A DNA stretch of 64,000 nt from Tetrapyrgos nigripes. Taxonomy: Eukaryota; Basidiomycota; Agaricomycetes; Agaricales; Campanellaceae. Made by a program: the position numbers and the translations under genes. The stretch spans positions 434,001 to 498,000 of the forward strand of contig JAACJM010000018.1 in assembly GCA_013368315.1 (NCBI GenBank). Reading direction: 5' to 3'. Of this stretch, positions 1 through 11,742 are shown piece by piece. The notes below the pieces were generated by a model. The model made no database searches. It had not been told where the DNA came from and saw nothing but the letters and a program-made list of their open reading frames with translations. Positions within the stretch are counted from its first letter, which is position 1. Each line of letters opens with the position of its first letter.

Positions 1-352
1 CTTCACCTATTGGTGTTGAGTTGCTGTTAATGAACAATTCTATTCTGCTATATACACTACTCAAGATTCCAATAATATGAACCTTTTCCCAACTTGATCA
101 ATTCCTTGGAGTTTTCACTGTTACACCAATACTCTTGTCAAAGATTCAGTCAGTGACAACTCAATAGTTAGCACTTGTTTAATTTTTGTGATTCTTGAAT
201 GCTAGTTTCATATTTGCATCTGAGTGTCATTCTCAGTGTGGACATAGGTTATTTGCTTACCTGTTCTTTTTTCCTGCAGTCGCTTGCTTTGATGGAAGGG
301 ACTTGCCGTTCTAGGCAGTATGAGCATCAGTTCCAAACATGAATCATGAGCC

Positions 353-1290
353 TTACCTTGGATGCTCACTAGTTTCGGATTCCACATCCATATAGGGAAC
401 TTTGTAGGCATGCCCATAAATTGTAAGGATAATTTCTGCTGCTAGCAGCACTAGCATCTTTGGTTTCAGAATATCTCTAAAATACTGATTATTCTGAATT
501 TTTCCCCGAAATACTAGCAAAATAATGCCAAACACATAAAGACCACTTTGGCTGAGATTCCTGTCCTGAGGCTGGTACTGTAAATCGAGTATATTAATAA
601 AAAAGTTTGTAAGAGTAGTCTACTGTACTCATCTCTGCACAGCACTGTAGATCCCACTTTTTGAATAGCTTCAAATTATGAAGTGGCTGATGAAGATTAA
701 TCAGGTTTCCAATTACCTGCAATCAAAATGTGTGATTTTATAAAATACAAAGCAGAAATCATGAATACCTGAAATATACAAGTATATGGGCCATCTCTCC
801 AGGGTGTAGTAGTATGATTGTGCTGCTCAGAAGAAATATTATACACCCTTATCATCATCTGTCCAAAATCAACAATTGCTGTGATCAGATGATTGTTGAA
901 GAATATTGGGACTATAAGCAGAGTCAAACGATGATTTTACCAGTCAACCTTTAACAACTAAGTAAGCTTAGTATTCTGACACTGATCATCAAAATGTTAC
1001 CTTGTATTTTTCGAAAAGTTCACAAATCATTGCTTCTCTCTGCTGTCCTCTTTTCAGAATCAGCTTTTCGAGATCATCGTAGTTGATAGTATCACAGACG
1101 TACATGCCAGTAATATTCAGGGGCTCCTGATAGCACTGAAAGTACCCATCCAGTATTCAGGGAGTGATTCTACCAGTGAAAATATTGGTCACGTCTTCCT
1201 GCTCAATCTTGATAGAGCATAGGAGAAACTTGATTCCATCCTCCATTTCCTTCTGCATGTCTTTTATCTAGAGCGTGATTTCCTTGATCA
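353..1290 (-). pseudogene. Ulp1-like (C48) peptidase module of the MULE gene
   Basis: Exons on the minus strand read IKDMQKEMEDG..., then EKYK, then (near 700-927) LIVPIFFNNHLITAIVDFGQ, and (near 353-535) a segment with QDRNLSQSGLYVFG. This resembles the Ulp1/SENP fold: His in NNH followed by VVDF-like strand, then Gln, then the Cys-Gly loop. The usual Asp after the His motif is Asn (VYN), and the nucleophile position in the N-x-x-(D)CG motif reads QSG, so Cys is replaced by Ser. With several stops this module is inactive. Phase 0 splicing from CATGAG|gta at 2968 to ATAAAAGAC near 1266 links it to the upstream USP module. Confidence 0.5.
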
Positions 1291-1330
1291 GAAAATAATA
1301 ACTTGGAAAGACAGAAAGTCAATACACATA

Positions 1331-2965
1331 CAGTGGCCAAAAAAATTGTCCACATGTTTGGCACCTTTGGAAAGATTGCTGATTTAAGAGCTATTGAGCA
1401 GAAATCTCAAAACATGGCTGGTGGTAGCAAGAAAGCCTTTGATTAGAGCTACAATAATCTGTCTGTTTTGTCTTATTTGGCCAAATATCTGTGGAGTTAT
1501 GATTGATTTAAAACTGTATGTCATTTGGACAATTTTTTGAGTTGCCACTTCAAAATCATTATTGCAATAACCTGATGTGTTATACATGATGTCATGGGTG
1601 GAGCTGTACAGTAATGTGATGTATACACCACAATGATATCATAGCTGCCAGCTGGAGCATACATAGCAACATACAGATGCTCTACAGCTTCTATGAAAAT
1701 CATGGGGTCCCTCATATCAGCCCAGAAAGACAATCTCTACTCTCTCCTCTTAACTGCCTCTCCATCTGCAAATTGCAGCTCAGACTGGAGTATGGAAGCC
1801 AAGAGTTGCTTTTGTGGCTTAAAAGACAAATACAGACAATGAGAACAATACAGCAGGGTGTCCTAGGAGGCTCTCTACTACTTGTGAAGAGGTTAGATTG
1901 GAAAAAAATCCATTCTTGTAAAGCCAGATTGCTACACAAGTGGCCTGAAACATCAAGGCTCTTCTTGGACAACCTGTCCCAACCTATAACAGCCAAAACA
2001 TTCCTGAAAACGTCTTGTGGCGATCTTCAAAACACAGAACAAGTGCAAACTTACAGTGACTTGCAGCAAGGCTCACTTGAAGTTTGCACAGATGTAAAAA
2101 GACCGGGCTGTAGAAGGCTAGAAGTGAGTTATTTTCTCAGATAAGACCAAAACCAATTATTTTGGGGCAAATATGCCCCAGCATGTGTGAGAAAAGAGAG
2201 ATAAATTCATGGTACAGCAAGATGTGACAGAAATGATGACATTTGAGAGAGAAAATGACATGATGGGGTAGGGTATGGGGCAACAGTAAGCAGTAAAAAT
2301 GGTCCAGATGAAGGGGAAGATAGATTGCAAACACTATATGACCATCTTAAGTAACAAAATCCTGGAAAGCATTAATAATATGGGAGTTGATCCAGAGGTG
2401 GCCATTTTTCAGCTGGGTATTAACTTTCTAAAGTGCTATATCCAATGGTTTCCTTTATCAGAACATGTCTCTCTACCTATAAAAGCAACACTCTGCTTTC
2501 ATACTTCAGTCTGAGCTGAAATTTTGATAGAGGGAGGGGCAGTTTGGAGGAGAGAGTAGAGATTGTCTTTCTGGGCTGATATGAGGGACCCCATGATTTT
2601 CATAGAAGCTGTAGAGCATCTGTATGTTGCTATGTATGCTCCAGCTGGCAGCTATGACATCATTGTGGTGTATACATCACATTACTGTACAGCTCCACCC
2701 ATGACATCATGTATAACACATCAGGTTATTGCAATAATGATTTTGAAGTGGCAACTCAAAAAATTGTCCAAATGACATACAATTTTAAATCAATCATAAC
2801 TCCACAGATATGTGGCCAAATAAGACAAAACAGACAGATTATTGTAGCTCTAATCAAAGGCTTTCTTGCTACCACCAGCCATGTTTTGAGATTTCTGCTC
2901 AATAGCTCTTAAATCAGCAATCTTTCCAAAAGTGCCAAACATGTGGACAATTTTTTTGGCCACTG
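1331..2965 (+). mobile_element. Decayed Tc1/mariner element with ~470-bp inverted arms
   Basis: Ends are CAGTGGCCAAAAAAATTG and its complement, flanked by TA (1329-1330 and 2966-2967). The left arm (1331 to about 1803) and right arm (about 2491-2965) are near-identical inverted copies; each encodes the same 70-aa open frame. The interior carries plus-strand remnants of a Tc1 transposase: IQQGVLGGSLLL near 1850 and ILESINNMGVDPEVAIFQ near 2360, matching the intact copy at 60807-62433, but the catalytic region is broken and the 3' third is missing. In the intact relative the terminal repeats are only about 215 bp, so one end here was replaced by an inverted copy of the other. The insertion sits in the GTA of an intron donor of the MULE gene. 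Confidence 0.85.
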
Positions 2966-3479
2966 TACCTCATGTTGCCATAGATGCTTCATACTCTCGA
3001 AATTCTCTCTCACACCAGTTAAATATTGAAAGTCCTCTACCTCTTGCTTCTCATCATTCATGCTGTCTTGGTCCACATCAATCATTTCCAGATCACGCAT
3101 GAGCTCATCAACAACTGCTTCAGCATCTTCATCCCTGTGATTTCCTTCTGGTATGCTGATGTCAGAGATAGCATTTGACTCTGCCCTGGGAACTAAATTG
3201 TCTGTGGAGAAAAATTTGTTTTCAGACTCATGAACCTCTTCTGGAGCTTGTGAATTCTCCACTCCCATGGCAGTTGATGCTTCCAATGTATCATTTGCAG
3301 AATTATCATATTCTATGGTTGGGATCAAAGAACTGGTCAGGTATTTAATTGTTGGCAAACTGAACCATGGATTTCCTTCCCAAGGTGTTCTATGAAAGTC
3401 TTTGAGTTTTAATTCTGCTTTAGAAGCAAGAAGGGTAGCTGGAGTGATGTCTTGTCTGAACTCTAAATTGAATTTCTTT

Positions 3480-4713
3480 GCAGCATACTCTACCTGGCCT
3501 TTTGTGAACCATTCCTGAGCTTGGGCTCCACCTCTGAGATGATAAATAACAGTACAAGTATTGTACCCCTTCTCTTGATACTTGTCAGGTAGCTCCAGTG
3601 AGACTCCTGAAAGAAGCCCATCAAGTGACTTATTCTCCCTGAATGCCTTTCCATCTTCATGCATCCCGTCATAGAAAAATACTGCGGGCTTTCCTTGAGG
3701 TGTATCCATAGGTACGACAACTCTACACACATAATGGGAACTGTTCATAAAAGCATGGCCCGTCATGTCGTAGATACAGTTCTTATCCTTGGCTTGTGTA
3801 CCAGATTTTGGATATAAAGTTCGAGGGAAATTCCATGCTTTCTGGTCTGTATCCATAGAAAAAATCAAGTATTCAGGAAGATTCATACACAAGTTGAATA
3901 CTGATTTTATTCCAGAACAATATCCTATTCCATCGCATTGATGCCAGCAGTCAGGAGCAAATGAGGCATTCTGGCTTCCACTAGTCATTAATTGCAGCCA
4001 CTTTTGAATATTCCCCTGGCACTGCTTGTATTCATCCTCAGTGGGTCTATGGGTGGTTCGAAGACAAACTGGATGAGGTGGAGTAATTTGCATGTGTGTT
4101 GGCATGCTTCGCTTTCCAGCAGCGTTTTCAGGAATGCACTGTTGAATCTTGATTACTTGCAAGCAAAAGAACCGGCTTAAATCTCTATCTGCGAGTGTGA
4201 GTCTTTTGGATCTCTGAAATTTGCCACAGCATAACTTGTCATTGATATCAAAACAGGTATTGAACCAGACCTATTACAGAAATCCGAGTCAGCACACACA
4301 CACTATTCCTAATAATTGATAACTTACCATATCACTTTCCCATTCGTAAGCAGCAACATTCATTCCATATTCCTTCTGTTTGATATAAATACGTGTCTCA
4401 TCTCTGTATTTCATTAACTCAACAGTCATATCGGGACCTCGCCTTGTATTCTCCATCAGAATTCGCCTTGCCTGGAGTGATTTGAGAACTGGCCCAAATG
4501 GGTGATTGTCATAGCTTTCAAACAGATTCTCAACCACATTCCAGTCAAAATTGAATGCCCAAAATAATAACTCAAATGATGTATCAGCCCAGCAAGAGTT
4601 GCGAGACCACTTGTATGACTGAAATGAGGACGCTTTTGGATAAAGAAGTAGGTGCTTCTTTCCATTCTGTGTCTGAATGGTTCCTTCTCCAAGAGTGGCC
4701 TTAGTTGACCCAC
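3480..4713 (-). pseudogene. USP-like (C19) cysteine peptidase module of the MULE gene
   Basis: The Cys box reads NSCWADTSFELLFWAF (near 4560-4610) and the His box reads SSHYVCRVVVP (near 3710-3745), followed by VFFYDGM, which fits the third (Asp/Asn) catalytic position. An intron separates the boxes (about 4270-4330). Cys, His and Asp all look conserved, in contrast to the Ulp1 module downstream. A long acidic tail follows (DEDAEAVVDELMRDLEM). The family is ubiquitin-specific peptidases; in this setting it is a transposon-borne domain, not a host deubiquitinase. The C-terminal residues read from the continuous frame beyond 2968 come from the Tc1 terminal repeat and are not native. Confidence 0.6.
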
Positions 4714-5219
4714 TGATTGGATAATTCCCTAAAATATCAGGTTGAGATTTTTCCGTGCTAATTGCAGTTGAATTTCCCTCTGATTTTGAGGAAGCAACCA
4801 CTTTGCCCTGTGAGATAGCCCATGTATGCATTGCTTCAACTGCATCAGACTTATCTTTAGTAGCAAAACCCTCAATGATTCCATGCTGTTCTGAATACTC
4901 TCCGTCATCACTGCCTGAATTCAACTCTCTTGAAATATCTGATAACTCTGATGGTGAGGCTTGTTCTCTCCTTCTCTTTTCCAGTTTTGTAACAGTGCGT
5001 TGCTTTTGCTGTTTCCTGTGAGTGACTTTGAGAAGGCAGTTATCGTCCAGTTGTTGTCCATCATTGTGGTAGCGCTTGTTCCAAGTGGCAATTGCAGATG
5101 CTGTCCGTGATTTCTTTGTCTGGTGGATTTTGGCTTTAATTTTTTGGCGCCTTTCCAACTAAATAAATGAAATGTTGAGAAAAACAAAAAATACAACATC
5201 TATACTTAATTGAGTACTC

Positions 5220-6196
5220 ACTTAATGCAGCATTATACAATTTTGATAGCTGTTCCACCCACTTGAAGAGTTTCCCTAGTCCCTTGAAAAAATTGTGATG
5301 CTTTCCCATTGCAGAATAGAGGCTGAAATGCAAGGCCTCCTCAGGATTTGTTGTTTCAGGAAGTGATTCCCATAGCGAATAGTCCATAATGTGTTGTGAT
5401 TCAAAAATAATCACGGCGTGCTCTGGTCTCAGCCACCATTCTAGCCAAGGGATCAATTTTGGAAATTGAGATTTGATTGAAGAGACAACTTCAAGAAATG
5501 ACTCAACATTGTCTAAATGAATAAGTGACTTAGCCAGGCAAGAAAATTCTTTCTGCTGGTCAACAGGCACTACTGCTGCTATTTGTCTGACACGAGTTAT
5601 GCTACTCCTGAAATGTTGCTGACAACCTCGCAGTAATTTAGCAGCCTTATTTCTGAGCTCTTCTACACTGCATGTGTCATTACGCCTTTGCCAGGATCAG
5701 ATAAAGGCTTGTATAAATCCATTTCTTTCTGCCTCACTGAAGTCCACAATCTGAAAAAGAATAGATGAGAAATTAATCTAGATGTAATTACCAACAACTA
5801 TACCTGGGCAAAAATTTCATCAACCACAATCCTTCCTCTTTCTGCTGTTGCTTTTGCTATACCCTCCATCAGCGCAAGAAAATGATATTCGTAATGTGCA
5901 GCTGTATTTCCATTTGAGTAGCTGATAAGAGCAGGTACCCAACGAAGCAAGTTGACACAGAAAACAGAGTTCATAATGACAACGGATGTTGAGATTTTCC
6001 ACCAGCCATGAGCAGCATCACTAACTATCCCATTGAAAGGACCCTCAACCACTGTTGCATCAAGATGAACTTGTTGGGCCATAAATGGAGTCTGGAGAGA
6101 TACAACAGCAATACCAGCAAGCATAGTCTCAGAGACTACGAATCCTGGATAATTGGTCTGAAAATCGATAAAACGAGAGATGAAATCATCACCCAT
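5220..6196 (-). pseudogene. MULE DDE core and WWLRPEHA region
   Basis: The exon 6196-5798 encodes FMAQQVHLDATVVEGPFNG then IVSDAAHGWW and LISYSNGNTAAHYEYHF, the RNase H-like core of GCM1-type MULE transposases. An intron (about 5745-5797) joins to IVDFSEAERNGFIQAFI, where a TGA interrupts, then continues to GCQQHFRSSITRVRQIAAVV, WLEWWLRPEHAVIIF and SLPETTNPEEALHFSLYSAM, all recognisable family blocks. Apart from the TGA near 5700 the module is open. The first two acidic catalytic residues are probably the Asp of LDATV and of SDAAHG; I could not fix the third. Confidence 0.65.
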
Positions 6197-6399
6197 TCAG
6201 GGCTCATGTTTGTCAAGAATTTTTTTGCAGTCCCTTCCAATCCTGTCTTGATTCATCCAAACAGGATCAATATCTGAGACACTTTCCCCTGACTGAGTGT
6301 TCCCTGCTGCAAGGCCTGCTGGACCTACATCCTTATTATCTTCAACCATTTCTGTAAATTTTTTCTGTGAGCCTTTGAGCGCATGCAATTGGTGAGGAA

Positions 6400-6680
6400 G
6401 TCTGGGATGATTATGATCCTCTATTCCATTGAAGTAGCATACACCATCAGCCCATTTCACAATCATTGAAATATTGGGGCAGGGTATGTGGCTGAGAACA
6501 GAGCTGCATTCACATGTCCCATTGAGTTTTTGAAGCTGTTTAGTAATGGCAGACAGTGGCCCAGTATGTGGTCTCTTGACAATTGCAGTCTGTATTATCA
6601 CACCGGATATGCCCAAGGCATTTACGTTTTGTTCGTACACCATTTTCAAGTAGTTCCGCATTGACACTACCCTTTCTACA
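6400..6680 (-). pseudogene. GCM1-type zinc-binding DNA-binding domain of the MULE
   Basis: KRKCLGHIRCDNTDC followed, after a one-frame slip near 6597, by IVKRPHTGPLSAITKQLQKL, CECSSVLSHIPCPN and YFNGIEDHNHPRLPH. The Cys/His pattern (CxxxxxC...CxC...C...HxH) is that of the WRKY-GCM1 zinc-binding fold carried by many fungal and plant MULEs for terminal-repeat recognition. The frameshift falls inside the domain and breaks it. Confidence 0.6.
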
Positions 6681-7367
6681 GTCCTTTGTATTGTACCCCA
6701 CAGTGTTGGTGGCCCAGTGTACTGATAGCTCGTTATTCTCCTCGAATATCTCCCATGTAATGTCCATTGCAAAGTTTGCCTGAGGGAAACCATCCCATCC
6801 TTCACGTAAATCTTCAAATTCCAAGTAAATGGTCTGACTGTTGCAACAAGGACCAGTGAGAGGTACATGATGGGCTGATTTCCTAGTGCGCTTTTGAATG
6901 CTGGTTTCAGTAACAGGAGGTTCCCGAAATGCAACACTGAGTTTGCGTTTCATTCCAGGGGCTTGATCTGAATCTGCTGTGTTTGATTGAGGAAAATTCT
7001 GAATTTCAGGATGGGCATAACCATTAAATGGTAAGCTGAGAGGTGCTGCAGAAAGACCTAAGAACGGGTGGCTGCTGGGTGAAACAATTGAAGGTGCCTT
7101 TGCAGTGCCAATATTTGGCGGTTTTTTACGTTGAGGATCAATCCAATCAGCAATTTGTTGTCTGAGTTTTGCCTGATTTTAGAAGATGTCACTATGATTT
7201 GTATTAGGATATACTGCAGCATACTACTCACCAACATTGAAGACACGAAGGAAAGATAAATGACACAGAAATATTGAGCAGAAGTGTTCCAGGTGGTGTG
7301 AGAATGCAAAGAGGTAGAAAGTGTCCAATGCACATGGCAGTACTTTGTGATGTTGCCCTTGATGCAA

Positions 7368-7592
7368 TCATTCTTGTGATTTTGTGAAGTTTTGCATCAA
7401 GCAACTGTTGCTTGAATGTTGCTTGACTGTTGCTTGACTGTTGCTTGATGTTGCTTTACTGTTGCTTGACATTGCTTTACTGTTGCTTGACCTGTTGCTT
7501 GACCTGTTGCTTGACCTGTTGCTTGAAAAGTTGGTGGCCCACTCGACATACTTAGACTCGGAGGAGGGAGGGGGAGGCGTAGACGTAGACAT
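7368..7592 (-). repeat. In-frame tandem repeat at the MULE N-terminus
   Basis: Between about 7395 and 7530 the plus strand repeats tgttgcttgac(ct) units of 12-18 bp. On the minus strand they give runs of SSNR, SSNSKA and SSNSQA after a start MSTSTPPPPSSES. Unit lengths are multiples of three, so expansion kept the frame. This looks like a disordered N-terminal tail. Confidence 0.5.
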
Positions 7593-8326
7593 GTGTGCTA
7601 TTCATTCATAGTCATAGTCGTATTCTGAGTCCTTGCTACATTCTGGACTACTACACTTCTACATAGCTACCTCAATATATAGATATAGATATAGATATAT
7701 ATACTTACATACTTACCTACCTACCTAGTACTTGCTACTTGCTACGTACTTCGCACCACATCCCATCTCAAAAGTATATATGCCTATAATTTCTTTTCTT
7801 TTCTTTAGACTATGTACGTGTACTCATACTAGTAAGTCTTTGAGCTTTGAGCTTTAAGTTGAAGCAGATGGGATGCGGGAAGGGATCTCAGGGCAGGTAG
7901 GCAGGAAGGCGTTTGGTGTCTTAGCCTTAGTCTTACTGGCGTGCGTTCTTGCAGAAGGGGGAAAGGGGCAAGAGCAAGGGGGGTTGTAGTCCTAGACATG
8001 TCCTAGCCAGATGCACGGGGTGGGAAGGGAGGACTCAAAAAGGAGCAAGCCTGAGGGAAGGAGGATGGGATGGGTGATGGGTGATAGGGACCTCGAGCTC
8101 TTAAAGGAGGGGGGTTAATTCACCAAGTCACAGAGAGGAGTATTCGTATTCTGGTCTACAGAATATCATATATGATATATGTCGGTGCGAGCCACTGTAA
8201 GTATACAGCAGCAGGTACTTATAAGTTATAACGTATGGGATCTGAATTGGCACTGTAGTGCTGCAGTGCGACCATTTATGTTGTAAGTATGCACATTTAA
8301 GATTTGAGCCCGGCCACGGAATAACT
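7593..8326. other. Non-coding stretch upstream of the MULE gene
   Basis: No convincing gene. It holds short simple repeats (tagata/atacttac near 7677-7735) and G-rich sequence near 7960-8110. If the MULE has terminal inverted repeats, one should lie here, but I could not pair it with a partner inside the window. Confidence 0.4.
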
Positions 8327-8640
8327 TATGGAGGAGATGTGGGCCACCACTTCACGTGTGGCAATGATAATGACAAGGCCCAAAGGGAAGGGAGCGAATG
8401 GCGAGTGCTGTCAACTGTTTGGTCCCGGCTTCTATCAGATTCAGAATTCTGAGCTGGAAATCATTAAGAAAATCTCGAGAAAACTATATCAAAATAGGCA
8501 CATGCAGAAGCCTCAGAGATTATAAGAGTCCCATGTAATCGATGGTGAGCAGCGATGAGCAATGGGTTGCAGATGAAGGGGGTGTGGGCCAGCACTGGGG
8601 CGTGGCGAGAATGAGGCCTGAGCATGGCGAAGCAAACATT
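8327..8640 (+). repeat. SINE/MITE-like repeat remnants
   Basis: Two stretches (about 8328-8380 and 8575-8625) resemble the head motif GGTGTGGGCCAGCGCC...GGCGTGGCGAGTACGAGGCC found better preserved at 44875, 36806 and 47162. The copies here are diverged and no tail or target duplication could be assigned. Confidence 0.35.
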
Positions 8641-8817
8641 ATTTTATTCTGGTGCTGCCAAGGAGTAAGGCTGCAACCAGATACTATTAATTACTGTTAT
8701 AACTTGTTATAACTGCTTAGTCTCAAGTGGTGGCTCAGGGAGCTGAAAATAAGCTGTTTCAGATAAATTCATACCTCTTCAGTACCTGAATAAAGACAAC
8801 CTCACCCGTCAGAGTAC

Positions 8818-9368
8818 TAGGGCTCCTAGCGGATTGGATGATCTGGCGCCTATCCGATGATGAGGTTTTGGATTCGGATGGTGGATGGACACCTGGAGGT
8901 GCACTATCTGGCAGATACCATCTGTCCATCCGTAGTTCATCGTCGGATGGTTGAAGTATGTGAGAATGTGATGGAGTTGCCAATTTAGGTCAATCTCAGG
9001 CTTTCCCAAGGTACTGTATAGTTGCAAAGACTCACCAATATTTACAGAAATCTTTTACAGCACATTAGAATCGTTCTCGATTCTTTGCTCGACATTGCAG
9101 TTGCGTGGGAAAACTCGTTAGCAAAGAGGCCAATGCCATTCCCGTCATAATACTCTGTGTCAGTTGTGAGTAGCTCAATATTTTTACATATATTACATTT
9201 ACTTGTACTTAGAGATACTTAAACCATGAAAAACCAACTTCAAACCTTTTTCTTACTACGTCAGCCACCTTCAGCCACCCATCCGCAGATGCGGATTGGC
9301 ACTCTTGAATGACTCATCCGAGCGGATGGATCTGCATCTGAACAGCATCCGATCTGCTAGGAGCCCTA
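8818..9368. mobile_element. hAT-type MITE, copy A (TSD CAGAGTAC)
   Basis: A 551-bp non-coding element with terminal inverted repeats TAGGGCTCCTAGCGGATTGG and (complement of right end) TAGGGCTCCTAGCAGATCGG. It is flanked by a perfect 8-bp direct repeat, CAGAGTAC, at 8810-8817 and 9369-9376. TAGGG termini and an 8-bp duplication fit the hAT superfamily. Subterminal ATCCG/CGGAT motifs recur near both ends. No transposase. The same family is at 34714-35283 and 47056-48031. Confidence 0.9.
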
Positions 9369-9376
9369 CAGAGTAC

Positions 9377-10155
9377 CAATTGCTAACATACAAGAGTATT
9401 TCACCATCAAGAGCTGGTCTTGGAAAGCTTACAAAGACTCTTCCTTCATCAATCCTTCACCTTCTGCCAACTTATTGCAGAGGGTGCCCTGAGCTAGGAC
9501 TGTAAATAAAGAATCTTGCTTTTTGCATGGTAATGTAGTCATGAATTGCACTGAGGACTATAGGATGGTAACAGTAACACTCCTGAAGATAGATTTTCGA
9601 GACAGAAGGAGCCTACATAAATACTACCTGAAATGAGGATGAGAAGAGAGGGATATGTGAAAGGAGAACTTTGTATGTACACTGTAGATGAGAGGTAAAG
9701 TCAGAAACAAGACAGATTCAGTTGAAAATGGGCCCTGTGAAGACTATCACCAGATGGAAATTTGAGTCAAAAAAAAGTACCCATAGGGAACCAGTTAGTA
9801 ACTAGTTATAACTGGCTATAATATATTACAACCTGTTACCTGTTAATTATGCTCTGAGGCATAACAGTATTTAACAGGTTGCAGCCTTGTCAAGGAGAGA
9901 AGGATAAAATTATGTGCAAAAAGCTGATGGGCGAAATTACACTCAGGGGCTAGGAGGTTGGTAAGAAACTTGGGGGGGGGAGGCCACACTATGCAGGCGA
10001 GACCGATTACTATTTTTATTTTTCAGTTTTGCTGGATGCCCCTTATAGCTGCTTAGCTGTTTCATTGTGATATCCTGCAAAGTACCTTCATATAATGAAG
10101 TTGAGCTGTGAACCATACTATCATTTATCCACACAGTATGGTCATTCCTTATTAT
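9377..10155. other. Gene-free stretch 3' of the Helitron gene
   Basis: No coding region supported. It includes a G run near 9977-9984 and repeated gttataact-like AT-rich tracts near 9795-9850. The 3' terminus of the minus-strand Helitron (CTRR end with hairpin) should be in or below this stretch but I could not identify it. Confidence 0.35.
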
Positions 10156-10946
10156 TCATGAGATGAAATGATTTCCATTTACCCAGTAGATTATCCCTCT
10201 CAAATGTAAAGAGGCAGTTTTCTGTTCCATACACATCAATTTTAAGGATTTTGTGGGTGTTATACAATCATGAGGTGAGTCTATAGCAATCATCGATGAG
10301 CATTTGTTGAATAGCCTTCTGACAGGCACTGCTAGATGACAGTTTGGACAATTTAGAAATTGTTGTGTCTGTATCTTATGTATTGCAGCATTCAGGCTAC
10401 CTCCCAACAGTGCAGCTGATAGTACACCATTCAAGTTACCTTTTGTTGTTGATTCACCACACGCTTGACACACATATTTTAGAAGTAATGTCATCATTTT
10501 GTTCAAATAAAGCCCTAATTAGCTTATCTATAGATACACCAACCTCACCATATGGAAATCCTGTAATATCAAATGTGTTTAGCATTGCTCGCAAGTCATC
10601 TCTAAGCTCTTCCATTGGACACTTGTTTTCATATACATCTGGCAAGCCTGTTGATAGTCCAATGATAAAATCATTGTAAGAACACCACTCCTTTGACCAT
10701 GAAACAGGATTAAGACCACAAATCTGCCAAAATTGTAAAGATAGAATTATATCCACAACTGTAATTTTCATTATCCCATTCCAAACCCAGAGGACCATTT
10801 CGAGAGCTTTGCAGACCAACTTAAGATCATTTATTTGGAGGGTTAACTTCTCTAACTTCTTCACATTCTTTCCATTTAAGTGAAACATGTTTCAAAGGCT
10901 GAGATCCAGGAGCAGCTAAATATTCATCAGTGTCCTTGATGTTATA
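10156..10946 (-). pseudogene. Helitron protein, C-terminal peptidase-like part
   Basis: Starting from the copia boundary, the minus strand reads KDTDEYLAAPGSQPLKHV, then (after small frame slips) PLGLEWDNENYSCGYNSIF, a Cys box with SCGY. It continues with NPVSWSKEWCSYNDFIIGL, a CxxC...CxxC zinc-knuckle-like pair (YVCQACGEST and FLNCPNCH) and a closing LRGIIYWVNGNHFIS, which looks like the His box of a C19-type peptidase. It is the continuation of the helicase at 34066-36790; the two halves were separated by the copia insertion at TTATA. At least three frame breaks make it a pseudogene. Confidence 0.6.
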
Positions 10947-11347
10947 TGTTGAAATATATACCTTCCATGTATAGAAATTATGATTCTATATGGAGTTATT
11001 ATGAAACATCTACGTAGCTATGTGTATGACTAGTCCTCCAGGACATTCTCTGGACATTGCTCATATCTCTTAGTATATAGTGATATCTTTCTAGATAGCA
11101 ATATGGCCAATGGCAGTATTCTCTTAGTCTCTAGGCATGTCCATGGACAATGTAGTTATTAGTAATTACATGCTCTTTATCTAGTATAAAAGCTCTCTGT
11201 AAAATTGTTTTTACAACAGAACAATATCCAGTTCTATCTGCTCTCCAAGCTACTTGCATCTAAGCTCTACTAAGCTTTCTCCTCAACGTACTACTCAGTG
11301 AGCTCCATTGACTGGTCACTCTATGCTGATTAGTTGCTGCTTCATTA
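10947..11347 (+). repeat. copia 5' LTR
   Basis: Begins TGTTGAAATATATACC and ends TGCTTCATTA. It contains a TATA-like tagtataaaag near 11180. The end is set by the adjacent primer-binding site and by the TTATA duplication; the 3' end is TA rather than the usual CA. Confidence 0.85.
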
Positions 11348-11360
11348 GGTTATGGGCCCT
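11348..11360 (+). promoter_or_regulatory. Primer-binding site of copia (initiator-Met tRNA half-molecule type)
   Basis: GGTTATGGGCCCT immediately follows the 5' LTR. Drosophila copia uses GGTTATGGGCCCAG, complementary to an internal part of initiator tRNA-Met, so priming by a tRNA fragment is inferred. Confidence 0.7.
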
Positions 11361-11742
11361 GAGGGCTATCGACATTGGTCTTGTCCCAAACAACTGGTGT
11401 TGTAGAGGTCAATGGCATGCTTATCACCGAGTAAGCTGTTGAACTTGATGTTGTGCAGTTGGTGGATTGATGTTTTGCATTATCTCCTTTTTCATCTATA
11501 TTGCCCTGGTAAAATATATAACCAGGGTTCAGTTTAGAGTCGCATTAGGCACTCTTTGCTGGTTTAGTTATAGATCTAGATAAGTCACTTTAAACCTGTA
11601 ACAATTATTTGTGGATCCCTTACAGATCTACAGATTGTTGTATGCAGAGTGACTGGCATGCTTTGCAGCCTCCACTTTAGTGTGGGACTGTTTTTCACAC
11701 TCAGACAATACTCCATAGTCATTCAGATGAGTCAGGGGCTTT

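Larger units (their letters stand above)
353..7592 (-). pseudogene. Mutator-like (MULE) transposase gene with GCM1, USP-like and Ulp1-like domains, decayed
   Basis: Read on the minus strand from 7592 downwards, the open pieces follow one another in the order known for basidiomycete GCM1-type MULE proteins: Ser/Asn-rich start, GCM1 zinc-binding domain, RNase H-like transposase core, helical region with WLEWWLRPEHA, and a C19 (USP-like) peptidase. A C48 (Ulp1-like) peptidase then follows across an intron. The exons are mostly in phase. I see a frameshift near 6597 and in-frame TGA codons near 5700 and 1158, so it is not functional. A Tc1 element (1331-2965) lies in the intron between the USP and Ulp1 parts. 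The role is DNA cut-and-paste transposition; a role for the peptidases in removing ubiquitin or SUMO from host factors is inferred. Joining into one polypeptide is supported by exon phase only. Confidence 0.75.

Noticed and set aside
1521..1733. Two identical 70-aa frames (1521-1733 and 2563-2775) as a duplicated gene
   Set aside because: They are the two inverted arms of the decayed Tc1 element and code for nothing known.
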